A stretch of DNA of 64,000 nucleotides from an uncultured Ruthenibacterium sp. (GTDB lineage Bacteria > Bacillota > Clostridia > Oscillospirales > Ruminococcaceae). The stretch is taken from positions 55,833 through 119,832 of the forward strand of contig CALXBN010000006.1 in the NCBI GenBank assembly GCA_944386555.1. The letters run 5' to 3'. The position numbers and the translations under genes are program-made. Shown piece by piece: positions 8,612 to 16,573 of this stretch (positions are counted from its first letter, which is position 1; each line of letters starts with the position of its first letter). The notes beneath the pieces were generated by a model, which worked only from the letters and a program-made list of their open reading frames with translations, did no database searches and had not been told where the DNA came from.

Positions 8612-8980
8612 TCACCGCCCCTGCAGGCAGCGAGCCAGCGCCAGGCCCACAACCGCCGGCCCGGCCACAGCCGCAGCCAGGCAGACCAGCTGCAGGCCGG
8701 CGGCCATCAGCCCGTGCACCGGCGCGCTGCCGGGCAGCCACACCAGCGGCCGGCCGCATAACCCGGCCAGGGCCACGGCACTGCCCAGGCGCACCTGGGC
8801 CAGCCGGGCGTCCCGGCGGGCCTGCTCCCCCGCCCGGGCCCGGCCGGCCGCCGCCTGACGGCGCCGCCGGCTCCAGGCGCGGGCGCTGCCGGGCAACGCG
8901 CCGCGGGGGCGCACCCCGCCCCGGACGGCCCCGGCCAGGGGTTCGGCCGGCAGGGCCGCCCCACTCAACGGGCTTTGCAT
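8612..8980 (-). CDS. Small hypothetical membrane protein
   Basis: 122 residues from the ATG at 8980. The N-terminal half is basic and Ala/Arg-rich. The C-terminal half has two hydrophobic segments, one around LGSAVALAGL and one around AAGLQLVCLAAAVAGPAVV, so it is probably a two-helix membrane protein. Its start lies inside the end of the Cys-rich gene (16-base overlap), which would allow translational coupling; no clear ribosome site is seen. I do not recognise a family. High GC makes spurious open frames common here, so it may not be a real gene. Confidence 0.4.
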   Translation of the reverse strand: MQSPLSGAALPAEPLAGAVRGGVRPRGALPGSARAWSRRRRQAAAGRARAGEQARRDARLAQVRLGSAVALAGLCGRPLVWLPGSAPVHGLMAAGLQLVCLAAAVAGPAVVGLALARCLQGR

Positions 8981-9138
8981 TGACGCACAATCAGCCCGCA
9001 CAGCTGCCAGTAATAATTCAGATAGGCCTTCTTGGCCTGCTGGCGGGCGCGGGTCTCCTGCTGGATGGTCTTCCAGCGGGCGCAGTCCTTGTGGCAGCCA
9101 GCACAGTAATCGGGACAGGACGTTTGGCAGGGAAGCAC
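8965..9138 (-). CDS. Small Cys-rich protein (CPDYC...CHKDC type)
   Basis: 57 residues starting at a GTG (9136-9138) with AAAAGGAG nine bases upstream. The N-terminus has four cysteines in a CPDYCAGCHKDC pattern, suggesting a metal or disulfide knuckle. A basic helix follows (KTIQQETRARQQAKKAYLNYY) and then a short C-terminus with two more cysteines. Comparable small proteins occur in clostridial genomes and their prophages, with unknown function. The reading frame is open further upstream, but only the GTG has a ribosome site. Confidence 0.65.
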   Translation of the reverse strand: MLPCQTSCPDYCAGCHKDCARWKTIQQETRARQQAKKAYLNYYWQLCGLIVRQCKAR

Positions 9139-9282
9139 GGCGAACCACTCCTTTTCCGCATGCGCCCGGGCCGTCACACGCCCGGGGCCGCAGTTTTTCC
9201 TGTCCCCACTATACGCCCGCACCCCCGCACACGTCCACCAGTTTCAGGGAAAATCCGGGGCAATTTTCTGTAAATTCTTACT

Positions 9283-11316
9283 TCAAAGGATAATCTTCAT
9301 CGCCTCGAACAATTTCAACTGTTTGACCTCCAATCGCAGGCGACCTTGAGCGCATTCAAATTTTACCGGCTCTTCTGCAGTCATACTATATACAGCTTGG
9401 GGCTTCTTTTTTTGCCACGGAATCTCTGCCATTAAATCGTACATTGGAACAGGATCATAATAGGACTTGAGACAATGTCCTGTATAATTGATCAAGTGTA
9501 CATATTCTACAGTTCCATCCTGCCGTGCGGTATGTTCTATTTCTACCATCTCCGGCAGATTACCCGTTACCTTTTCAACCCCCAGAACAGTTTCCATCAG
9601 ATCTGCCATAAAGTTAGCCATATGGGGAAATCCATAGCGATAGTGGTCAGCTCCCGGTTTCCAGGGTACAAATACCCCCCGCCCCTTTCCATAAGGATGG
9701 ATTGTGAACGCCGGATAATTGGTGATGTTCGTGGGATAAGCGTCTTCCGCGGGCGAATGCCGATGCGGCGGGATCAACCGCATATAGGTTTGAACATCCG
9801 GCTGATATTCTGCATAGCAATAAATATCGTGCAAATAAATCCATGCTGTATCCCGAAAGCGAGGAAACTGACTTTTTGCGTCCCCTATTTCAAAATACGC
9901 AGAAATATAATCTCGGCCGACATCGCCAATCTTCTCCACTCCCAGGCAATTAAGCCCGCTGTTCTGTCGCTTCTTCCGTTTCTCGTTCCACAATGCCGTT
10001 TCACCTGTGGCAATCAATGTACCACCTGATTGTACAAACGCATCCAGCCTTCTGACATTTTCGTCGCTGACATTTTGAACATCTGGCAGAATGAGTGTTT
10101 TGTACTTGCTTAATGAGACCTGATTCAGTGCATTCATCCAAATGCAGTCAAAAAGATAATGCTGCTGTGTCAGAAGGTCATACCAGCCATAATACTCCGC
10201 CGGGAACGACAGCTCACCTTTGTTCCAATTGGTTTCCCATGGGCAAAGCAGCGCAATTTCCGTTACAGAGGTATTGGCATGATAGTCTTCTTCATGTTCT
10301 GCATGATAACGGAACATTTTCTTCAACACGCGATATCCCGATTTATCCGGATGATTATCCAGCCGGCCAATCTGATAAAAGTCCGCGAAACCGCCGTTGG
10401 CAAACATTTGCGCAAGGCGCAATTCCTGCTCACAAGGGGAAACTGCTGCGTGTCGATACCACATATCGATAAAATCCACGCTGGTAACCGAAGAAATTTG
10501 CTTTGGATTTGAGTACTTCTCCAGTTTGAGCACATCAGAGCCCTTGTACATGTAATTGTTGCGTTCTGCCTGATCAAAGAATGTACCAATTTCGCCGCGC
10601 AACATATCGATTGGGAAAAACAGCAAATCCGGTTTCTCCTGCGCAATGACCTCTTTGATCTTTTCATAATAGGATTTTTGCGTAACACTCTGAAACTCTT
10701 TGTACGTTTGATAAACCGGGTCATCCGGATCTTCTCTTCGCGGAAGATCCAGCCCATACATCCGGTAGAAACGTTCCCGGCAATTCTTACACTGGCAGAT
10801 ACCCTGATATCCTCGTGTATAATCCAGGGCAACCGAATAACCAGCCATATTCAAAAACAAACCATCCGGCTTTACCTCACGAATGATTTCGCGAATAATC
10901 TCCATAGCGACAACCTGCTGGTAATCGCTGTTAAAGCACATATGGATCAGATCATGATAATTGATGATTTCACCCTTGGGGCTAACATAAGCCCATTCCG
11001 GATGTTGTTCATATAGTGGCTTGCGAACTTTAGAAAAGTCCACCCGGCTGATCACCCGGATTCCCGCTTCCTGGCAGGCCTGAACAACTTTTTTTAGACT
11101 ATCCCCCGTAAGAAAGCGATTGGGCGATTGAAAAGGAATTTTGCTCTCATAACTGGCCACAATACCACCGGTATTGATGATCACTGTATTGGCGTTAAAT
11201 TCCTGCAGCTCACGCACATATTGTTCAGCATCCATGTCAGCCATGTCGATTTCCCGAAGATTGGTTTGCACAATCCGCCAGGCGCGATCCTGCCACCAAT
11301 ATTGTTCTTTCCTCAT
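9283..11316 (-). CDS. GHL6-like putative glycoside hydrolase, copy 1
   Basis: 677 residues, cytoplasmic. The N-terminal (beta/alpha)8-like part (about 1-330) resembles the hypothetical glycosyl hydrolase 6 group related to GH42, with FLNMAGY near 150 and a conserved GICQCKNCRERFY cysteine cluster near 170. The C-terminal part (about 350-600) resembles a beta-galactosidase trimerisation domain: LILPDVQNVSDENVRRLDAFVQSGGTL. The copy at 26908-28893 shares the opening WW-x-D-x-x-x-R-x-VQ-x-NLR pattern and the Cys cluster. ATG 11316 has GGAAAGGA eight bases upstream. It is the last gene of the transporter operon. Catalytic residues and substrate are not established. Confidence 0.8.
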   Translation of the reverse strand: MRKEQYWWQDRAWRIVQTNLREIDMADMDAEQYVRELQEFNANTVIINTGGIVASYESKIPFQSPNRFLTGDSLKKVVQACQEAGIRVISRVDFSKVRKPLYEQHPEWAYVSPKGEIINYHDLIHMCFNSDYQQVVAMEIIREIIREVKPDGLFLNMAGYSVALDYTRGYQGICQCKNCRERFYRMYGLDLPRREDPDDPVYQTYKEFQSVTQKSYYEKIKEVIAQEKPDLLFFPIDMLRGEIGTFFDQAERNNYMYKGSDVLKLEKYSNPKQISSVTSVDFIDMWYRHAAVSPCEQELRLAQMFANGGFADFYQIGRLDNHPDKSGYRVLKKMFRYHAEHEEDYHANTSVTEIALLCPWETNWNKGELSFPAEYYGWYDLLTQQHYLFDCIWMNALNQVSLSKYKTLILPDVQNVSDENVRRLDAFVQSGGTLIATGETALWNEKRKKRQNSGLNCLGVEKIGDVGRDYISAYFEIGDAKSQFPRFRDTAWIYLHDIYCYAEYQPDVQTYMRLIPPHRHSPAEDAYPTNITNYPAFTIHPYGKGRGVFVPWKPGADHYRYGFPHMANFMADLMETVLGVEKVTGNLPEMVEIEHTARQDGTVEYVHLINYTGHCLKSYYDPVPMYDLMAEIPWQKKKPQAVYSMTAEEPVKFECAQGRLRLEVKQLKLFEAMKIIL

Positions 11317-11386
11317 AATCACATTCCTTTCCGGCTATCTAAAACCACGCATATATCTCTGTATATTCCTCTATCACAGTGGCAAA

Positions 11387-11415
11387 CTGCTCCGGGACCT
11401 GACGTTCCGGAGCAG
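11387..11415 (-). terminator. Intercistronic hairpin before GHL6 copy 1
   Basis: Perfect 9-bp arms CTGCTCCGG (11387-11395) and CCGGAGCAG (11407-11415), followed on the minus strand by only TTTG. It lies between the MBL-fold gene and GHL6 copy 1 and could be a weak terminator or an mRNA processing or stability element. Confidence 0.5.
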
Positions 11416-11462
11416 CCACATTAAGTTGTTATCAAAAACACTATTTTTCTTTCAACCGGTAT

Positions 11463-12602
11463 TCAGCGCAGGATTTGCACACCGCCGTCCATCACAGCCA
11501 CATCCACTTCTAGCTCTGACAAAGCTTGCTTTGTGCAAACGCCCGCAGATACGACAATTTTCCTGTCACCGCTGGCAAACAGGCAACCAACTGTGCCATC
11601 GATATTTATAAGATCGATCGGCAACTGTGGTGTCTTCTCCCAGGCACTGAACGCCAGCCTTGCTCCATTTTTGCTGTTTCTCAATTCTTCCTCCGGCAGA
11701 TAATATACAGCATTGTCCATAATAGGCAAATCCAAAGTATGCTGCGGATCATTTTTCATACAGATTACTCGGGTAATTTGCGAAGGATTCAAGCCTCGCG
11801 CATCATACAGTGCGTCGCGCAATGTAGGGCCAGGCAATATGGGATTGATCAGGATATTTTCCTCCCCTACTTGCACCAGAACTGCAGTTTCCCCGTCATT
11901 GGTACACAGGTTCAGCTTTCTCCAGGACAACTTCTGGCTGGCACTCAAATCCGCAAAGAAGCAATCACCATGCCCTGGAATGATAATGTCCACATTTTGA
12001 CGCGCCCATTCCATTGATGCCACAGTCTTTTCCTGGCTGGCGTCGATGAAGTACCCTTCACGTGCCATATAATACTCCGGGTTCATAATAGTATCACCCG
12101 ACAACAGAATCCGTTTGCCACCGCTTGTGAATACAAGGCCTGCATTTCCCAAGGTGTGTCCAGGCAACGGTTGTACACAGATATTATCAGTCAGCTGTCT
12201 GGGCGCTGCCCGGAAGTCAAATACGGCACCATTCAGAAAGATCTCCGCCATCGGTCCCCCTTGCACACGCAGATCAGCCACTTCCTGTACAGACTCTTCC
12301 GACATATACAATTTTGCATTTGGATATTTTTCTGCGTCTACGCGATGATCCGTATGAAAATGTGTAGAAAACACAATATCAATACTGCTGCGATCCAGGC
12401 CGCAGTAGGTCATCAAACGGTGTTCCATTTCCTCCACCGGCAACGTAGGATCCACCAGGATATTGTGCTCACCGTCCTGTAGCAGCACAGACGACGCAAC
12501 TACAGAATGGTACTGTGTGTCAGGGTCCTCACCCCAGAATTTATTGCGGGACAAATGGCCCAATGTGAGCTGTTTGTACTGAACTTCGCGGATATTTCTC
12601 AT
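11463..12602 (-). CDS. Metallo-beta-lactamase-fold hydrolase with degenerate second half
   Basis: 379 residues. Residues about 1-225 are a complete MBL-fold domain: THFHTDH at 80-86 (HxHxDH metal motif), PGHT near 149, SGDT near 169 and IIPGHGD near 210. Enzymes with this pattern are binuclear-zinc lactonases, amidases or esterases. Residues about 230-379 appear to repeat the same fold: NILINPILPG and GLNPSQITRVIC mirror NILVDPTLPV and GLDRSSIDIVFS, but the metal motif is replaced by MKNDPQHTLDLP. The second half is therefore probably structural. Start ATG 12602 with GAAGGTGA upstream. Sits between the transporter ATPase gene and GHL6 copy 1 in one operon. Substrate unknown. Confidence 0.83.
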   Translation of the reverse strand: MRNIREVQYKQLTLGHLSRNKFWGEDPDTQYHSVVASSVLLQDGEHNILVDPTLPVEEMEHRLMTYCGLDRSSIDIVFSTHFHTDHRVDAEKYPNAKLYMSEESVQEVADLRVQGGPMAEIFLNGAVFDFRAAPRQLTDNICVQPLPGHTLGNAGLVFTSGGKRILLSGDTIMNPEYYMAREGYFIDASQEKTVASMEWARQNVDIIIPGHGDCFFADLSASQKLSWRKLNLCTNDGETAVLVQVGEENILINPILPGPTLRDALYDARGLNPSQITRVICMKNDPQHTLDLPIMDNAVYYLPEEELRNSKNGARLAFSAWEKTPQLPIDLINIDGTVGCLFASGDRKIVVSAGVCTKQALSELEVDVAVMDGGVQILR

Positions 12603-12638
12603 AGTTGTCACCTTCACACTGCAATTTGTACAAACTTT

Positions 12639-13592
12639 CTACTTCGCGCATTCGTGGCAGGCCACAAAATGATTCGGAGCAATCTCTGTCAGCGGCTGCG
12701 GTTCCTTGCATTTTTCCGATGCATACGGGCAACGATTGGCAAAGCGGCATCCCGGTGGCGGATCAATCGGGTTTGAAACCTCACCTGCCAAGAGATGTCT
12801 TTCACGGTTCCGCTTACTCAAATCCACCGTGGGAATTGCATTGAGCAGCCCCACCGTATATGGATGAACATGGTGTTGAAACAACTCATCACGCGGCGCG
12901 TACTCCACAACCTGCCCCATGTACATTACCATGATATAATGACTGATGTGACGTACAACGCACAAGTCATGGGTGATGAACATATAAGCAATCCTTCGCG
13001 ATTCCTGCAAATCCATCAGCAAGTTTAGAATCTGCGCCTGGATGGAAACATCCAGCGCCGAGACAGGCTCATCACAGACGATGAATTCCGGATCCAATAC
13101 CAAAGCCCTGGCCAAACCCACACGCTGGCGGCGACCGCCGTCCAACTCATGCGGATACGTATTGAAATAGCGCTCCGGAAGGCCACACAACTCCATGGTC
13201 TGGGCCACTTTTTGCATTCTCTCTTTTTTGTCAGTAATCTCTTTGGAAATGCGCAAAGGGTCTAAGATGGTTTCACCTACTGAGAAGTGCGGATTGATGG
13301 AAGAATACGGATCCTGAAAGATCATCTGCATCTTCTTTTGGATCTTGTAAAAATCTTCCTTCTTCATGGTGGCAATATCCTGACCTCGATAAAGCACTTT
13401 ACCCTCCGTGGGTTCATACAAACGGATCATTGCCCGGCCCAATGTGGACTTGCCACATCCTGATTCGCCGACAACACCCAGTGTCTCGCCGGCATTGATC
13501 GAAAAGCTCACATCGTCCACTGCATGAACGACACCGGCATTTGTGGGAAAATACTTTTTCAGGTTAACTGCCTGGATCAATGTTTCACTCAT
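12639..13592 (-). CDS. Dipeptide/oligopeptide-type ABC transporter ATPase (DppF/OppF-like)
   Basis: 317 residues. Walker [10 protein letters not shown] near 42-50, Q-loop [10 protein letters not shown], Walker [14 protein letters not shown]-loop ITHD. The signature is LDGGRRQR in place of the usual LSGGQ, a small deviation. The C-terminal oligopeptide/dipeptide cysteine region ([15 protein letters not shown]) is intact. The start ATG overlaps the stop codon of the DppD-like gene by four bases, so translation is coupled. With its partner it powers the DppB/DppC channel. Family transports peptides, nickel, opines or glycosides; the cargo here is not known. Confidence 0.93.
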   Translation of the reverse strand: MSETLIQAVNLKKYFPTNAGVVHAVDDVSFSINAGETLGVVGESGCGKSTLGRAMIRLYEPTEGKVLYRGQDIATMKKEDFYKIQKKMQMIFQDPYSSINPHFSVGETILDPLRISKEITDKKERMQKVAQTMELCGLPERYFNTYPHELDGGRRQRVGLARALVLDPEFIVCDEPVSALDVSIQAQILNLLMDLQESRRIAYMFITHDLCVVRHISHYIMVMYMGQVVEYAPRDELFQHHVHPYTVGLLNAIPTVDLSKRNRERHLLAGEVSNPIDPPPGCRFANRCPYASEKCKEPQPLTEIAPNHFVACHECAK

Positions 13593-14569
13593 TTGCCCAC
13601 CTCATTTTCATAGAGGTGGCACTTGATATAGTGCCCATCCTCAACATAATGGATCGACGGCTTCACCTGCACGCATCGTTCCGTTGCCTTCTGACAGCGC
13701 TCGGCAAAAGGACATCCAACAGGGGCTGTGCGGGAATCCAGCACAAATCCGGGGATGGGTGTCAACCGGGTTGCATCTGTAGTTAAATCCGGAATGCATT
13801 TGAACAGGCTATCGGTATAAGGATGGTTCTTTGTACGTGCAAATACTTGCTCTACCGAGCCCCGCTCGATCACTTCGCCGCCATATACCACGGCCACATT
13901 TTCACAGAACTCAGCTACGATTCCCAAATCATGCGTGATAAGAATCATGGATGTACCAAACTTTTTCTGAAGCTCCTTCATCAGCATCAAAATTTGAGCC
14001 TGTATGGTAACGTCCAACGCTGTAGTCGGCTCGTCCGCCAATAGCAAATTGGGTTCAGCTACAAGCGCCATCGCAATGACAACGCGCTGCTTCATTCCAC
14101 CGGAAAACTGATGAGGGAATTGGGCGCCCCGCTCGGGCGGAATTCCTACCAGAGTGAGAATCTCAGCTACTTTTTCGGCGCGAGTCTGCTTGGACATATC
14201 CGGATGATGGATCTTCAGCACTTCATTGATCTGATCGCCTACGGTCATTACCGGGTTCAGGCTTGTCATCGGATCCTGGAAGATCATGGAGATCTCAGCC
14301 CCTCGCAATGCCCGCAGTTCCTTTTTCGACATTTTGAAAACATCCTGTCCATTATAGGTAATGTTCCCGCCGGTCACCTCTGCCACATGCTCGGGCAACA
14401 ATTTCATAATGCTGAGGGCCATGGTTGTTTTGCCGGCGCCCGTTTCTCCTACAACCCCCAGGATTTCGCCCTTGTTCAGATCCAGAGAAAAATCATTGAG
14501 TGCATAGACGACCGCTTCGTCTGTATTGTACTGAACCTTCAGATTTTTAATTTCAAGTAGTTTCTCCAT
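13589..14569 (-). CDS. Dipeptide/oligopeptide-type ABC transporter ATPase (DppD/OppD-like)
   Basis: 326 residues. Walker A GETGAGKTT near 40-48, Q-loop FQDPMTSLNP, signature FSGGMKQR, Walker B LLLADEPTTALD, H-loop ITHDLG, and the C-terminal family domain with GCPFAERC. It pairs with the DppF-like subunit, whose start overlaps its stop by four bases. Nine bases separate it from the DppC-like gene upstream. Start ATG 14569, preceded by GAGGTGGC. Confidence 0.93.
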   Translation of the reverse strand: MEKLLEIKNLKVQYNTDEAVVYALNDFSLDLNKGEILGVVGETGAGKTTMALSIMKLLPEHVAEVTGGNITYNGQDVFKMSKKELRALRGAEISMIFQDPMTSLNPVMTVGDQINEVLKIHHPDMSKQTRAEKVAEILTLVGIPPERGAQFPHQFSGGMKQRVVIAMALVAEPNLLLADEPTTALDVTIQAQILMLMKELQKKFGTSMILITHDLGIVAEFCENVAVVYGGEVIERGSVEQVFARTKNHPYTDSLFKCIPDLTTDATRLTPIPGFVLDSRTAPVGCPFAERCQKATERCVQVKPSIHYVEDGHYIKCHLYENEVGK

Positions 14570-14578
14570 TTTGCCACC

Positions 14579-15478
14579 TCAATTCTTCATCTTGGGATCC
14601 AGCGCATCACGCAGACCATCACCGATAAAACTCAGGCTGAGCACGGAGATCATAATGAAAAGGCCCGGAATGGTTCCCAGATAGGGGAAGTATCGGATAT
14701 TGCTCTGATTTTCCGAAATAATGCTGCCCCACTCCGGTGTTGGTGCCTGTACACCGATGCCAAGGTAACCCATGGAGGCAATGCACAGGATGATTGTACC
14801 CAGCGACATAAAGGTTGTGACAATCAGCGGCCCAAGAATATTGGGCAGCAAATGGACAAAAATAATCCGGGCGTTGCGTGTTCCATAGCAACGAGCTGCC
14901 TCTATAAACTCCGCATTGCGCAAGTTCATAATAGCAGCACGCACCGTTCTTGCATTGCCTGGGATGGTCACAATTGCCAGTGAAATCAGCAGTTTGTCCA
15001 AGCCAGCACCCAGTGCCGCTACAATGGCCATTGCAAGCATGGTACCGGGAATGGCCATCAGCATGTCGCAAATGCGCATGATGATGTTATCGATCTTGCC
15101 TCCGAAATAGCCGGATACACCGCCCAGTATCACGCCGCCCACGAATGAAATCGCCACTGTGGCCAGGCCAGCACCCAAAGAAATCCGCCCGCCATAAATC
15201 ACACGGGCCAGCAGATCTCGCCCGAACTGATCCGTTCCGAAAAGATAACCATCCTGCCCGGGTCCGGTAAATGCTGCAGAGATATTCTGAGTAATCGCTC
15301 TGTTATAGTCCAGGTAGAGCGGAGCAGTAAGAATCGCCAGCAGCATGGCTGCCAGGACAATCAGCCCCAGCATTGCCAGTTTGTTGCGTTTATAGCGCAT
15401 CCAGATCAATTTATAACGGCCTTTCCGGCTAATCTTGAAGTTGGCGCCTTCCTTGCCCACCGCGCTTTTTGCCTTCAT
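14579..15478 (-). CDS. ABC transporter permease (DppC/OppC-like)
   Basis: 299 residues. A basic N-terminal tail (about 1-30) precedes the first membrane helix (LAMLGLIVLAAMLLAILTA), an OppC-type external segment with DQFGRDLLARVIYGGR, then five further helices and the EAA loop FIEAARCYGTRNARIIFVHLLPN. It forms the channel with the DppB-like subunit encoded 18 bases upstream. Ends FIGDGLRDALDPKMKN, typical of the family. Confidence 0.93.
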   Translation of the reverse strand: MKAKSAVGKEGANFKISRKGRYKLIWMRYKRNKLAMLGLIVLAAMLLAILTAPLYLDYNRAITQNISAAFTGPGQDGYLFGTDQFGRDLLARVIYGGRISLGAGLATVAISFVGGVILGGVSGYFGGKIDNIIMRICDMLMAIPGTMLAMAIVAALGAGLDKLLISLAIVTIPGNARTVRAAIMNLRNAEFIEAARCYGTRNARIIFVHLLPNILGPLIVTTFMSLGTIILCIASMGYLGIGVQAPTPEWGSIISENQSNIRYFPYLGTIPGLFIMISVLSLSFIGDGLRDALDPKMKN

Positions 15479-15496
15479 ACAATCACCTCTGCCTTC

Positions 15497-16417
15497 TCAT
15501 TCATACTTAACCCGGGGGTCGATTACAGAGTACATCAAATCCACCAACAGGTTCACTACACCTACAAATACTGAAATAACCAGGATGCTGCCCATGATGA
15601 TGGGCATGTCGCGGGTTTTCACGGCACTGGTCAGGTAAGTGCTGATGCCAGGAATTGCAAATACGGTTTCAATAACCACCGAACCGCCCAGGACGCCGGC
15701 AAACGAAGAACCAAATCCCGTGATAATGGGCAACAATGCGTTGCGCAGCGCATGCTTCATGATGACTACGAACTCGCTCGCCCCCTTAGCCCGGGCTGTG
15801 CGCACGTAATCCGAACGGATTACATCCAATACCCATGTGCGGGTGGAACGGATATTATTGGCCACACTGGAGGCGCAAACTGCAATCACCGGCAACACAT
15901 AATGGGCCGGTGTACCCATGCCGTAGGCCGGAAGCCAACCGGTGTTGAGGCTAAGGTTGATCTGTAGGATGATCCCCAACCAGAAGTTGGGCATTGCAGC
16001 GAATACCAGACACAGGAAAGTGAGCACATAATCGATCCATGTGTTGTGTTTCACAGCTGTTAGTGTGCCCAACGGAATGCTGATGAGACTGGCAATAATG
16101 GTAGAGTACACGCCAAGTGTAAGTGTGTAGGGCATCCGGTGTAAAATCTCATCCGCCACCGGCTGCTGTGTGAACCAGGACACGCCAAAGTCACCATGCA
16201 AGATATCCCACATATAGTTTAAATACTGTACCAGAATCGGTTTGTCGAGGCCCATCTCCACCCGCAGGGCCTGCACCTCCGCTGCTGTTGCTTCCGGCGG
16301 ACTCAGCAGCTCGGCCGGATCACCGGGCACCAGTGACATGATCAGATAAATGAACAGCGTGATACCGATGATTGTTGGAATCAGCATTAATACACGCTTG
16401 ATTGTATATTTCAGCAT
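15497..16417 (-). CDS. ABC transporter permease (DppB/OppB-like)
   Basis: 306 residues with six membrane helices. It opens with the family-typical RVLMLIPTIIGITLFIYLIMSLVPGDPAE and carries the EAA loop SDYVRTARAKGASEFVVIMKHALRNALLP. First gene after the hairpin at 16482-16537, which separates it from the binding-protein gene. Start ATG 16417 with GGAGGCGC just upstream. The cargo cannot be read from the sequence. Confidence 0.93.
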   Translation of the reverse strand: MLKYTIKRVLMLIPTIIGITLFIYLIMSLVPGDPAELLSPPEATAAEVQALRVEMGLDKPILVQYLNYMWDILHGDFGVSWFTQQPVADEILHRMPYTLTLGVYSTIIASLISIPLGTLTAVKHNTWIDYVLTFLCLVFAAMPNFWLGIILQINLSLNTGWLPAYGMGTPAHYVLPVIAVCASSVANNIRSTRTWVLDVIRSDYVRTARAKGASEFVVIMKHALRNALLPIITGFGSSFAGVLGGSVVIETVFAIPGISTYLTSAVKTRDMPIIMGSILVISVFVGVVNLLVDLMYSVIDPRVKYE

Positions 16418-16481
16418 AGAGCGCCTCCTATAACACGCTGGGTTCTTCGGCAGTTTTCCGCATTGACAGCTTTTCGTTCAT

Positions 16482-16537
16482 GAATAAAACGGAGGGGACA
16501 GATCGAAAAGGAACACCTTTCGTCTCTGTCCCCTCCG
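16482..16537 (-). terminator. Terminator or attenuator between binding protein and permease
   Basis: Perfect 13-bp arms CGGAGGGGACAGA (16490-16502) and TCTGTCCCCTCCG (16525-16537) with further pairing of CGAAA/TTTCG inside, followed on the minus strand by TTTTATT. It lies between the binding-protein gene and DppB. Partial read-through would give more binding protein than channel, a common arrangement in ABC importers. Confidence 0.85.
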
Positions 16538-16573
16538 TTCACACGTGCGGATCCGAAAATACCGTTTTTACAA

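Noticed and set aside
8490..8990. Minus-strand frame of 166 codons near the small genes.
   Set aside because: Pro/Gly/Arg-rich composition typical of spurious high-GC frames; overlaps better candidates.
896..9276. 15-base inverted match AATTTACAGAAAATT (896-910) and AATTTTCTGTAAATT (9262-9276).
   Set aside because: AT-rich, only two copies and no matching context; probably chance, and not a convincing block boundary.
12625..12634. TTTGTACAAA palindrome between the ATPase and MBL genes as another GntR operator.
   Set aside because: Half-site spacing differs by two bases from TTGTATACAA, and the site is inside an operon.
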